Of a stretch of 64,000 nt of DNA, positions 24,218-32,491 are shown piece after piece; within the stretch, counting starts at the first letter, position 1, and each line of letters begins with the position of its first letter. This DNA comes from Clostridia bacterium. GTDB lineage: Bacteria > Bacillota > Clostridia > Oscillospirales > Acutalibacteraceae. A program made the translations under genes and the position numbers. The notes under the pieces are model-generated. The model did not search any database. It saw only the letters and a list, made by a program, of their open reading frames with translations, and was not told where the DNA came from. The stretch covers positions 62,001 to 126,000 of the forward strand of contig JAFTWB010000013.1 in assembly GCA_017465505.1 (NCBI GenBank), in the 5' to 3' direction.

Positions 24218-26002
24218 TTACTCGTTTTCTTTTGCAACCACTGCAATGCCTAAAGCCTCTAAGCTCTCTGTATCAACAGGAGAGGGACACTGGCTCATAA
24301 GCTCTGAGGCGTTCTGAACCTTGGGGAATGCGGTTACATCTCTGAGGCTTTCAGCACCGGAAAGAATCATTGCAAGTCTGTCCAGACCGATACCCATACC
24401 GCCGTGAGGTGGAGCACCGTACTTGTAAGCTTCTACAAGGAAACCGAACTTTGCTTCAATTTCTTCGTCAGTAAGCTTGAGAGCTCTGAACATTCTCTGC
24501 TGGAGTTCGTAATCTGTAATACGGATAGAGCCTGAAGAAAGCTCTGTGCCGTTAAGAGTAAGGTCATAAGCCTTGGCAATAACCTTGGATGGGTCGGTGT
24601 CGAGATACTCAAGGCACTCTTCCTTGGGCATTGTGAAGGGGTGGTGCATAGCAAGCCACTCGCCGCTTTCCTCGTCCTTTTCAAAGAAGGGGAAGTCCAC
24701 AATCCAGAGGAACTTGAAGATATCGGGGATAATGTCAAGCTTCTTGGCAACTGTAAGTCTTAAAGCACCGAGAGTAGAAAGTACAGTGCTGTTTTTGTCG
24801 GCAACAAAGAGGACAACGTCGCCCTTTTCAGCACCAACTCGGTCAAGGATTGCCTCAAGCTCGCCTTCCTTCATAAACTTTGCGAAAGAGCAGGCAGGAG
24901 CGTCATCCAGCCAACGTACAAAGGCAAGACCTTTTGCACCGATTCCTCTTACAAACTCTGTGAGCTTGTCGATTTCTTTTCTGGTAAGGGTGGAAGCAGA
25001 GTTTTTGGCAACGATTGCTCTTACAGAGCCGCCAGCCTCGATAGCAGAGGCGAAAACGCCGAAATCAGAGTCCTTCACCAAACCGGAAACGTCCTGAATC
25101 TCCATACCGAAGCGGATGTCGGGTTTGTCGGAGCCGTAACGCTCCATAGCTTCCTTATAAGTCATACGCTCAAAGGGAGTTTCAAGGTCTTTGCCCAGAA
25201 CATCTTTGAAAACTCTCTTCATAAGGCCTTCGTTAAGCTCAAGAATATCCTCAACGTCAACAAAGGAAAGCTCCATATCAATCTGAGTAAACTCGGGCTG
25301 ACGGTCTGCTCTTAAGTCTTCATCTCTGAAGCATCTTGCGAGCTGAATGTATCTGTCAAAGCCTGAAAGCATTAAAAGCTGCTTGTATATCTGAGGGGAC
25401 TGGGGGAGAGCATAGAACTTGCCCTGATGAATACGGGAAGGAACAAGGTAATCTCTTGCACCCTCGGGGGTGGACTTTATCATCATAGGAGTTTCAATCT
25501 CGATAAAGCCGTTTTCGAAGAAGTAATCTCTTGCAGATTTTGCAAGAACGGAACGCATAATGATGTTGTCCTGTAAAGGCTTGCGTCTCAGGTCAAGATA
25601 ACGGTACTTAAGGCGGAGCTCTTCGTTAGTGTTAAGGTTATCAACAATCTCAAAGGGAGGAGTGTGAGCCGCACTTAAGATTCTTAAGTCAGTAACAGCA
25701 ACCTCGATGTCACCTGTGGGGATGTCGTGGTTTTTAGAGCTACGCTCTCTTACCTCACCCACTGCACAAAGGACATATTCGCTTCTGCAGGAAAAAGCCT
25801 TGTCAAAAATCGCTCTGTCGGTGCTTTCGTCAAAAGCAAGCTGGGTGATACCTGTGCGGTCTCTTAAATCAATAAAAATAAGAGCACCCAGGTCACGCTG
25901 ACGCTGAACCCAACCGCAGAGGGTTACGGTTTTGCCGATATCAGAACTGCGAAGCTCTCCGCAGTAATTTGTTCTTTTAAGTCCTGTCATAAATTCTGCC
26001 AT
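24218..26002 (-). CDS. aspS: Aspartyl-tRNA synthetase
   Basis: Charges tRNA-Asp. The 594-residue product has the N-terminal OB-fold anticodon-binding domain (VTLCGWVQRQRDLGALIFID), class II motif 2 (YIQLARCFRDEDLRADRQPEFTQ, key part CFRDEDLRADR), the bacterial insertion domain, and motif 3 (GGMGIGLDRLAMIL). The length is that of bacterial-type AspRS. The start is ATG 26002, or ATG 25990, in a GGAGGAAAT context. It lies 12 bases downstream of hisS, the common Firmicute hisS-aspS pair. Confidence 0.96.
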   Translation of the reverse strand: MAEFMTGLKRTNYCGELRSSDIGKTVTLCGWVQRQRDLGALIFIDLRDRTGITQLAFDESTDRAIFDKAFSCRSEYVLCAVGEVRERSSKNHDIPTGDIEVAVTDLRILSAAHTPPFEIVDNLNTNEELRLKYRYLDLRRKPLQDNIIMRSVLAKSARDYFFENGFIEIETPMMIKSTPEGARDYLVPSRIHQGKFYALPQSPQIYKQLLMLSGFDRYIQLARCFRDEDLRADRQPEFTQIDMELSFVDVEDILELNEGLMKRVFKDVLGKDLETPFERMTYKEAMERYGSDKPDIRFGMEIQDVSGLVKDSDFGVFASAIEAGGSVRAIVAKNSASTLTRKEIDKLTEFVRGIGAKGLAFVRWLDDAPACSFAKFMKEGELEAILDRVGAEKGDVVLFVADKNSTVLSTLGALRLTVAKKLDIIPDIFKFLWIVDFPFFEKDEESGEWLAMHHPFTMPKEECLEYLDTDPSKVIAKAYDLTLNGTELSSGSIRITDYELQQRMFRALKLTDEEIEAKFGFLVEAYKYGAPPHGGMGIGLDRLAMILSGAESLRDVTAFPKVQNASELMSQCPSPVDTESLEALGIAVVAKENE

Positions 26003-26014
26003 AATATTTCCTCC

Positions 26015-27310
26015 TTAAACAGGTGAGCCTGTCTTTGAATCAAGGTAAACAGAGGTGAACTGAGAAACAAACTCATCTCCCAGAGAAACCTCAATCTGCT
26101 CGCCTGTACTCATATTCTTAAGATTTGCCTTGCCCTCTTGGATTTCGTTATCACCCAGAACGAGGCTGAAAAGTGCACCGATTTTGTTGGCGTACTTCAT
26201 CTGAGCCTTAAGGCCTCTTCCAACGATATCGTACTGAGCGTGTAAGGAAGCGTCCCTGAGATTTTTCACCAGAGTGAATGCCTTAGCCTCGGCTTTCTCA
26301 CCAAGAGCCGCAACGTAAAGTGCACAACCCTCGGGCTTGGGAATTTCGATACCCTTGCTCTCTAAAAGAAGAAGAAGTCTTTCCATACCCAGAGCAAAAC
26401 CAAGAGAGGGAAGAGGCTGGCCGCCCAGCTGCTCAATAAGGCCGTCGTATCTGCCGCCGCCGCAAACTGTGGACTGGGCACCGATACTGCCGCTTACAAA
26501 CTCAAACACAGTCTTAGTATAGTAATCAAGACCGCGTACTATTCTGGGGTTAACGGTGTATTTCATTCCTGCACTGTCAAGGCAAGCCTTAACGCCACTA
26601 AAGTGCTCTTCGCACTCTTCGCAAAGATAGTCTAAAATCACGGGAGCGTCCTTTGCAATAGCGGAGCAAACCTTGCTTTTGCAGTCGAGAATTCTCATAG
26701 GGTTACGCTCAAGTCTGCCTTTGCAGGTGTCGCAAAGCTCCTCTTCGTGAGAAGCAAAGTACTCCTTAAGAGCGGCGTGATATTTTGCACGGCAGGTGGG
26801 ACAACCGATGGAGTTAATCTCAAGGCTGAGGTCGTCAATGCCAAGACGCTCAAAAATGGAAGAAGCGGCACAGATAAGCTCGGCGTCTGCCACAGGCTTG
26901 GATGTGCCGTAAACCTCAAGACCGAACTGGTGGAATTCTCTGAGTCTGCCTGCCTGGGGCTTTTCGTAGCGGTAGCAGGATACAAAGTAGCTTGCCTTAA
27001 CGGGTAAGCCGTCGTTATAAACGCCGTGCTCAAGTAAAGCACGAGCCGCACCGGCCGTACCCTCGGGACGAAGGGTTACGGATTCGCCGCCCTTTGTGTC
27101 GAAGGTATACATTTCCTTCTGCACAACGTCGGTGGTTTCGCCTACGCCGCGAGCGAAAAGCTGTGTATTTTCAAAAACAGGAGTGCGGATTTCGGAAAAA
27201 CCGTAAACACGAGCCTGCTCTCTCATAATATCTTCTAAAAACTGCCAACGATAGCTCTGTAAGGGCAGAACATCTTCTGTGCCTCTGAGCTTTTTTGTAA
27301 TAAGAGCCAA
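26015..27310 (-). CDS. hisS: Histidyl-tRNA synthetase
   Basis: Charges tRNA-His. The 431-residue product has motif 1 (GFSEIRTPVFENTQLF), motif 2 (RPEGTAGAARA, FYRYEKPQAGR-type CYRYEKPQAGRLREFHQFG), the His-A motif (RGLDYYTKTVFEF) and motif 3 (SLGFALGMERL). Two Cys pairs (CPTCRAKYH, CDTCKG) lie in the insertion domain, as in many clostridial enzymes. The start is taken as TTG 27310, since AAGGGGAG ends 5-6 bases upstream and the protein then begins MALITKKLRGTEDVLP. No T-box leader fits in the short upstream gap. Confidence 0.93.
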   Translation of the reverse strand: MALITKKLRGTEDVLPLQSYRWQFLEDIMREQARVYGFSEIRTPVFENTQLFARGVGETTDVVQKEMYTFDTKGGESVTLRPEGTAGAARALLEHGVYNDGLPVKASYFVSCYRYEKPQAGRLREFHQFGLEVYGTSKPVADAELICAASSIFERLGIDDLSLEINSIGCPTCRAKYHAALKEYFASHEEELCDTCKGRLERNPMRILDCKSKVCSAIAKDAPVILDYLCEECEEHFSGVKACLDSAGMKYTVNPRIVRGLDYYTKTVFEFVSGSIGAQSTVCGGGRYDGLIEQLGGQPLPSLGFALGMERLLLLLESKGIEIPKPEGCALYVAALGEKAEAKAFTLVKNLRDASLHAQYDIVGRGLKAQMKYANKIGALFSLVLGDNEIQEGKANLKNMSTGEQIEVSLGDEFVSQFTSVYLDSKTGSPV

Positions 27311-27351
27311 TTTAAGCTCCCCTTTCAAAACATAGAAATCTTTAATAATTT

Positions 27352-27380
27352 ATTTTATCACAAAAACTCTCCCAGTGCAA
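27352..27380 (-). promoter_or_regulatory. Promoter for hisS-aspS
   Basis: On the minus strand TTGCAC (27380-27375) and TAAAAT (27357-27352) are 17 bases apart, 42 bases before the TTG start. Confidence 0.65.
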
Positions 27381-27413
27381 GGCAATTATGTGGGGGAAAG
27401 TAGGAGTTTTTTG

Positions 27414-27442
27414 TTTACAATTACTTTTTGTTGTGTTATTAT
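27414..27442 (+). promoter_or_regulatory. Promoter for the sulfatase-fold gene
   Basis: TTTACA at 27414-27419 and TATTAT at 27437-27442 with 17-base spacing, divergent from the hisS promoter. Confidence 0.6.
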
Positions 27443-27513
27443 AAATGATAATATGGGGAGTTTGTATTCCCGAGGGTTTAATTGACCGACTCTATAAGAA
27501 AGTGAGTGTTATT

Positions 27514-29280
27514 ATGGCTAACAAAAAGGCTAAAACCGCCCCCAAAAAAGGCGGCAATGAGGCTAAAAAGAAAAGCTCAATATCCAAGAGCCACATTATT
27601 ATTTCTGTGCTGGCAAGCTTTGCTTTTTCTTTCAGCTTCTTTATTGTAGGCCCTCTGAGCTTTTTCTTCTCTGAGGCAAACCGTGGTTATTTCGAGGATA
27701 ACAACATCTACGCCGCTTCCATTGTTCCCCTTATGGTTATTGCGGCAGCTATTTTCTTTGTGATTCTGGCGGCGATTCTTATTCTCGCCACAGGTAAGAT
27801 TCACACTGTTCTCGTAAGCGTTATTACCTGGCTGCTTGTGTGCGGATATGTTCAGACGCTCTTCTTCAACGGTTGGACAAACGGCCTTATCGGTGACGGC
27901 AACGCAGGAAACGAAATGCCTGCTTTTGGTATTCCCAATCTTCTCTTGTGGATTGCACTGGGCGTGTTGATTATCGGTGCACCTTTGGCAAAGGGCAAGC
28001 TTAAGAAGGTTGCAGGCATTGCAAAAATGGTGGTTGTTTACCTTCTTGTTCTTGTGTTTGCAATGCAGGGTGCAGGTCTTCTTGAAGTTGTTTTAAACGC
28101 TCCCGAAGAGAAAGAAACCGCCGCTTTCCTTTCCACAGAGAATATGTTTGATGTATCTACAAATGATAACGTGGTTGTTTTTGTAGTTGACCGCTTTGAC
28201 CAGCTTTATTACGACGCTGTTGTAGCCAATGACCCCAACTTCTTTGCAGATTTTGACGGCTTTACCGCTTATACAGACAACATTGCTCTTTACGCAAGAA
28301 CTTATCCTGCCGTTACATCAATGCTCACAGGTATGGAAAACGACTTCTCTACCACCCGAACAGAGTATTTTGACAGAGCATACGGCAACTCCACCTTCAT
28401 TAACGATATGGTAAGCGGCGGCTATGACGTAAATATTTACAGCTCCAACTGGTCCGTTTACGACGACGCCAACAAAATGGGAGATATCGCCAATGCCATT
28501 GACGCAGGTGACTCCGCAACTCTTAACAACCCTATGGGACTTTTAAGTGCAATGATCAGCTACTCCGTATATAACTTCGGCCCTGACATTGTAAAGCCTC
28601 TTATGGGTGTTTCCACCAGAATTTTTGCAGGCTATGCTTCTCAGGATACAGACTATGAGATGTACGCTATTGACGACGCTAAGGTTTTTGCAAGATTTGA
28701 GCGTGAGGGTGTTCAGCAGAAGAACAAGGATAACTTCACCTTCCTGCACCTCAGAGGCTGTCACTCTCCATACAATGTTGACGAAAACGGCTACAACGTA
28801 GGAGACGGCAACTCCACTCTTGTTAAGCAGACCACAGGTGTGTTCAAGTTTGTCCGTGAGTACATAGCAGAGCTTAAGGCTATGGGCGTTTACGAAAACG
28901 CAACAATCATCATCACAGGAGATCACGCAAACCCTGTGTCTGACCACGACGACGTAGCGGCTCCCAGACTTACTGCTCTTCTTGTTAAGGAAAAGGGTCA
29001 GTATGGTACAGAGTTCAAGGAGTCCTCTGCTCCCGTTTCTCAGGAAAATCTCATTCCCACAATTATCAAGGCCAGTGGTGTCAAGCCTTCCGTAGAGTAC
29101 GGCAGAGCATACTCTGAAATCGGCGAGGACGAAATCCTCACCCGTAAGTACCTCTTTGAAAAATCCGTTGACAGCAAAGAGAAGGACCAGATTGTGGAAT
29201 ATGAAATCACAGGCCCTGCAAAGGAATATGCAAACTGGAAAATCAAAGAACGCCACGAAATTGGCTATATATATAAGTAA
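27514..29280 (+). CDS. Membrane-anchored sulfatase/alkaline phosphatase-fold protein (LTA synthase-like)
   Basis: The 588-residue product begins with a basic cytoplasmic stretch, then about five membrane segments up to residue 190, followed by an extracytoplasmic sulfatase-fold domain. Metal and nucleophile motifs are recognisable: VVVFVVDRFD near 205, YARTYPAVTSMLTGME with a Thr/Ser nucleophile position near 240-255, HLRGCHSPY near 412 and ITGDHANPVSDHD near 470. The layout resembles lipoteichoic-acid synthases and phosphoethanolamine/phosphoglycerol transferases that modify surface polymers, but the substrate cannot be read. ATG 27514 is preferred because the promoter at 27414-27442 would start transcription after the longer in-frame start at 27445. 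Confidence 0.8.
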   Translation: MANKKAKTAPKKGGNEAKKKSSISKSHIIISVLASFAFSFSFFIVGPLSFFFSEANRGYFEDNNIYAASIVPLMVIAAAIFFVILAAILILATGKIHTVLVSVITWLLVCGYVQTLFFNGWTNGLIGDGNAGNEMPAFGIPNLLLWIALGVLIIGAPLAKGKLKKVAGIAKMVVVYLLVLVFAMQGAGLLEVVLNAPEEKETAAFLSTENMFDVSTNDNVVVFVVDRFDQLYYDAVVANDPNFFADFDGFTAYTDNIALYARTYPAVTSMLTGMENDFSTTRTEYFDRAYGNSTFINDMVSGGYDVNIYSSNWSVYDDANKMGDIANAIDAGDSATLNNPMGLLSAMISYSVYNFGPDIVKPLMGVSTRIFAGYASQDTDYEMYAIDDAKVFARFEREGVQQKNKDNFTFLHLRGCHSPYNVDENGYNVGDGNSTLVKQTTGVFKFVREYIAELKAMGVYENATIIITGDHANPVSDHDDVAAPRLTALLVKEKGQYGTEFKESSAPVSQENLIPTIIKASGVKPSVEYGRAYSEIGEDEILTRKYLFEKSVDSKEKDQIVEYEITGPAKEYANWKIKERHEIGYIYK

Positions 29281-29286
29281 GCTTTT

Positions 29287-29323
29287 AAACTGTCCTCTTT
29301 TATGCAAAGGGGACAGTTTTTTT
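29287..29323. terminator. Intrinsic terminator after the sulfatase-fold gene
   Basis: AAACTGTCCTCTTT pairs with AAAGGGGACAGTTT around five bases, followed by a run of T residues. Confidence 0.88.
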
Positions 29324-29369
29324 ACCCCGATTTTAAAAGTGCAATACAAAAGTGTATGTTTATATATGA

Positions 29370-29398
29370 TTTACTTTTGATTATTTATATGATACAAT
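29370..29398 (+). promoter_or_regulatory. Promoter for the Abi gene
   Basis: TTTACT at 29370-29375 and TACAAT at 29393-29398 with 17-base spacing, giving a leader of about 30 bases. AAAAGTG occurs three times nearby (29335, 29349, 29415). Confidence 0.55.
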
Positions 29399-29435
29399 TA
29401 ATTGAAGTAAAGCTTAAAAGTGAGATGCTTAATAT

Positions 29436-30404
29436 ATGTACAAGCCAAAGTTGTCCCCCGAGGAAATTATAGAAAAACTGAAAACAGAAAAAGGGGTTAC
29501 GTTTAAAAATATCACTGAAAGAGAGGCAATAGAATACTTAAGGTACAATAACAATTATTATAGACTTGCTTCGTATAGAAAGAATTATGATAAGAAGCTG
29601 TTAGGCGAAGACAAAGGAAAATACATTGGTTTGGATTTTTCTTATTTAATTGACTTATCGGCGATTGATATGCATTTAAGATTTCTGATTATTCGTATGT
29701 GTTTAGATGTTGAGCACAGTTTAAAGGTGAAGCTGGTAAACGATGTTGCTTCTTGCGAAAGCGAAGACGGATATACTATTGTTGAAGCCTTTTTATCTTT
29801 AAATTCATATCTCTATGAAGACATTTATATGAAAAGAAAATCTACTTATGTTGGTGACTTGATAAATAAATTCTTTACATTTGAGGTTCACGAGAGTTCT
29901 ACCGGAAAGATTCTGTTTGATAATATAGAAAACAGATGTCCTGTTTGGGCTTTTGTTGAAATACTAAGTTTTGGTTCGTTTATTAAGCTTTTTAATTTTT
30001 ATTATAGCAATTTTACCGAAAAAGGAGTGCCGATACAATTATCGCTTTTGAATCCAATAAAAGGATTAAGAAATGCGTGTGCTCATAATAACTGTATAAT
30101 TAATAATTTAAGGCGTGGATATACCAAACCTGGTCGAACAGTTAGTGTTTTCGTATCAAAGATACCCAATATCAGCAAAGACGAAAGAATTAAGTATTTA
30201 TCGGTAAGACCTATTTTTGAGTTTATCTGTCTATTGATGGTCTATGATTCGGTTGTTTCTGACGAAGTGAAAAAACACAGATATTCTGAGGTAAAAGAAT
30301 TAGTTAGTAGCAGGATGGCAAGAAACAAAGACTATTATAAAGAACAACAACTGCTAACATTTACTTATAAATTTATAAAAAACGTAGTTGACTTTTTATG
30401 TTAA
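29436..30404 (+). CDS. Abi family (Abi_2, AbiD/AbiF-type) HEPN protein
   Basis: The 322-residue product matches the Abi_2 family of abortive-infection proteins: an N-terminal region with EREAIEYLRYNNNYYRLASYRK, a central VEHSLKVKLV segment, the PVWAFVEILSFGSFIKLF motif and a HEPN-type RNase motif Arg212-x4-His217 (RNACAHNN). Family members are thought to block phage growth by cleaving RNA when triggered. The gene is richer in A and T than its neighbours and uses codons they avoid (AGA, ATA, TTA), consistent with recent transfer. It stands alone between terminators with its own promoter. No protein antitoxin is adjacent; three hairpins follow. Confidence 0.87.
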   Translation: MYKPKLSPEEIIEKLKTEKGVTFKNITEREAIEYLRYNNNYYRLASYRKNYDKKLLGEDKGKYIGLDFSYLIDLSAIDMHLRFLIIRMCLDVEHSLKVKLVNDVASCESEDGYTIVEAFLSLNSYLYEDIYMKRKSTYVGDLINKFFTFEVHESSTGKILFDNIENRCPVWAFVEILSFGSFIKLFNFYYSNFTEKGVPIQLSLLNPIKGLRNACAHNNCIINNLRRGYTKPGRTVSVFVSKIPNISKDERIKYLSVRPIFEFICLLMVYDSVVSDEVKKHRYSEVKELVSSRMARNKDYYKEQQLLTFTYKFIKNVVDFLC

Positions 30405-30446
30405 AAAACATATAATAACATTGAAATCAAAAAACTATATGTTTTT
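30404..30446. terminator. Perfect inverted repeat after the Abi gene
   Basis: AAAAACATAT pairs with ATATGTTTTT around 23 bases and begins in the Abi stop codon. A/T tracts on both sides suggest bidirectional termination, or one stem of a small RNA. Confidence 0.6.
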
Positions 30447-30449
30447 GTA

Positions 30450-30481
30450 GGGGGAGCGTTATAGACGTTCCCCCAGTTTTT
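30450..30481 (+). terminator. GC-rich hairpin with T tract downstream of the Abi gene
   Basis: GGGGGAGCG pairs with CGTTCCCCC (one G-T pair) around seven bases, followed by AGTTTTT. It lies three bases after the previous hairpin. A weaker third stem (CAGG/CCTG, 30487-30499) with TTTT follows. Confidence 0.75.
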
Positions 30482-30619
30482 ATATTCAGGTTCAGCCTGT
30501 TTTATACTATATGGAATATTTTTTACTTCAAAAGATGTGATGTGATAGTTTTATTGACACAGACACTTGCTGGAAAAGATTTTTAAGGATATGTAAAACA
30601 AGTTTTTAATAGATACATC

Positions 30620-30648
30620 TTGACAATTTTTTAAATTTGTCGTATCAT
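30620..30648 (+). promoter_or_regulatory. Promoter for the IMP dehydrogenase gene
   Basis: TTGACA at 30620-30625 and TATCAT at 30643-30648 with 17-base spacing, 48 bases before the start codon. The leader is too short for a purine riboswitch. Confidence 0.78.
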
Positions 30649-30695
30649 AAATCAAATATATTTATGTAATAAATTTGGTTAAAGGAGAGAGAAAT

Positions 30696-32198
30696 ATGGC
30701 TTTTTATTATCAGGAGCCCTCAAGAACATTCAGCGAGTACCTGCTTATTCCCGGTTATACTTCGGAGGAGTGTATCCCTGCAAATGTTAACTTATCCACA
30801 CCTCTTGTAAAGTTTAAAAAAGGCGAAGAGCCCTCAATCAAGCTGAACATTCCTATGGTGTCTGCTATTATGCAGTCTGTAAGTAATGACACTATGGCAA
30901 TTGCTCTTGCTAAGGAAGGCGGTATTTCCTTTATTTACGGCTCTCAGTCCATTGAGGACGAGGCAGCTATGGTAAGCCGTGTTAAAAACTATAAGGCAGG
31001 CTTTGTTGTAAGCGACTCTAACTTAAAGCCCGACGATACTCTGGCAGATGTTTTAAATATCTACGAAATGTCCGGTCATAACACAATGGCTGTTACCGAG
31101 GACGGCTCTGCAAACGGCAAGCTTGTGGGTATTGTTACAAGCAGAGATTACCGAGTAAGCCGTATGGAGCCTACACTGAGAGTTTCTGAGTTTATGACTC
31201 CTCTTGACAAGCTTATTGTTGCTCCCGAAACAACAACTCTTAAGGAAGCAAACGACATTATCTGGGAAAACAAGCTTAACTCCCTTCCTATTGTTGACAA
31301 AGACGGCAGACTTATGTACTTTGTATTCCGCAAGGACTACTCTCAGCATAAGGAAAATCCCCACGAGGTTTTAGACGCAAACAAGCGTTACGTTGTTGGT
31401 GCAGGTATCAACACACTTGACTATGAAAAGAGAGTTCCTGCTCTTATTGAAGCAGGTGCAGACGTTCTTTGTATCGACTCTTCTGAGGGTTATACCTGCT
31501 GGCAGGCAAAGACCCTTAAGTTTATCCGTGACAACTACGGCGACTCAGTCAAGGTTGGTGCAGGTAACGTTGTTGACAGAGATGGCTTTATGTTCCTTGC
31601 TGAGGCAGGTGCTGACTTTATCAAGGTTGGTATCGGCGGCGGCTCTATCTGCATTACCCGTGAAACAAAGGGTATCGGCAGAGGTCAGGCTACTGCTCTT
31701 ATTGAGGTTGCAGCCGCAAGAGATGAGTATTTCGAGAAAACAGGTATCTACATTCCCATTTGCTCTGACGGCGGTATTGTTCACGACTACCATATGACTC
31801 TGGCTCTTGCTATGGGTGCTGACTTTATGATGTTGGGCAGATACTTCGCCCGTTTCGACGAGTCCCCCACAAACAAGCTTATTATCAACGGCCAGTACGT
31901 TAAAGAGTACTGGGGCGAGGGTAGTAACCGTGCAAGAAACTGGCAGAGATACGACCTCGGCGGCAAGACAAAGCTTAGCTTTGAAGAGGGCGTTGACTCC
32001 TATGTAACCTACGCAGGTCCTCTTAAAGATAACGTTGCAAAGAGCCTTTACAAGGTTAAGTCCACAATGTGCAACTGCGGTGTTATCAACATCCCCGATT
32101 TACAGAAAAATGCAAAGCTCACTGTTGTTTCCTCTACTTCTATTGTTGAGGGCGGTTACCACGATGTAACTCTTAAAACAGCAGGTCAGACTAACTGA
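30696..32198 (+). CDS. guaB: IMP dehydrogenase
   Basis: Oxidises IMP to XMP with NAD, the first step to GMP. The 500-residue product has the TIM-barrel catalytic domain with [11 protein letters not shown] near the N-terminus, two inserted CBS domains (about residues 95-220), the phosphate-binding [10 protein letters not shown], and the catalytic loop [12 protein letters not shown] with Cys319. The mobile flap is present but unusual in sequence ([16 protein letters not shown]), a feature of a subset of clostridial enzymes. ATG 30696 follows AAAGGAGAG; a longer start at 30675 would begin inside that ribosome site. Confidence 0.93.
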   Translation: MAFYYQEPSRTFSEYLLIPGYTSEECIPANVNLSTPLVKFKKGEEPSIKLNIPMVSAIMQSVSNDTMAIALAKEGGISFIYGSQSIEDEAAMVSRVKNYKAGFVVSDSNLKPDDTLADVLNIYEMSGHNTMAVTEDGSANGKLVGIVTSRDYRVSRMEPTLRVSEFMTPLDKLIVAPETTTLKEANDIIWENKLNSLPIVDKDGRLMYFVFRKDYSQHKENPHEVLDANKRYVVGAGINTLDYEKRVPALIEAGADVLCIDSSEGYTCWQAKTLKFIRDNYGDSVKVGAGNVVDRDGFMFLAEAGADFIKVGIGGGSICITRETKGIGRGQATALIEVAAARDEYFEKTGIYIPICSDGGIVHDYHMTLALAMGADFMMLGRYFARFDESPTNKLIINGQYVKEYWGEGSNRARNWQRYDLGGKTKLSFEEGVDSYVTYAGPLKDNVAKSLYKVKSTMCNCGVINIPDLQKNAKLTVVSSTSIVEGGYHDVTLKTAGQTN

Positions 32199-32205
32199 TA
32201 GAATC

Positions 32206-32236
32206 ATCCCGAGTGAGAAATCGCTCGGGATTTTTT
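32206..32236 (+). terminator. Intrinsic terminator after guaB
   Basis: ATCCCGAG pairs with CTCGGGAT around ten bases, followed by TTTTT. Confidence 0.9.
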
Positions 32237-32240
32237 ATCA

Positions 32241-32352
32241 GAATGATGGTTGCCCCATAGGGCAAATGATGTCGCTGTGCTAATGATGTTTTTGCGTCGC
32301 AAAATGATGTATTTGCTTACGCAAATATTGTGGTGGCAGGTTTCACCTGCGA
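32241..32352 (+). repeat. Hairpin array with AATGATG linkers, after guaB
   Basis: AATGATG is followed in turn by small stems GCCC/GGGC, TAGC-like GCTGTGC, TTTTTGCG/CGCAAAA and ATTTGC/GCAAAT, then the terminal module GTGGCAGGTTTCACCTGCGATT. Stem sequences vary while the linker is constant. A similar array lies at 44269. Confidence 0.7.
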
Positions 32353-32425
32353 TTTATATTTTATTACAATCTCACCGTTGTTATTTTCACTAATCTTTGT
32401 ACAATAAATTCTATATCAGTGATAA

Positions 32426-32454
32426 TTGACATATCTTTTGCATAGTTTTATAAT
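32426..32454 (+). promoter_or_regulatory. Consensus sigma-A promoter for the large dockerin gene
   Basis: TTGACA at 32426-32431 and TATAAT at 32449-32454, exactly 17 bases apart. Confidence 0.88.
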
Positions 32455-32491
32455 TTATTTGTATAATTATAATTAAAAAGAGGGACTTTTT

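Noticed and set aside
27311..27445. T-box leader before hisS-aspS
   Set aside because: The promoter lies about 45 bases from the start codon, too close for a T-box, and no T-box sequence or antiterminator was seen.
29436..30404. Abi gene as part of a prophage
   Set aside because: No phage structural, integrase or lysis gene is near; both flanks are ordinary housekeeping genes with their own promoters and terminators.
30530..30695. Purine riboswitch before guaB
   Set aside because: The promoter at 30620-30648 leaves a leader of about 40 bases and no purine-aptamer loops are present.
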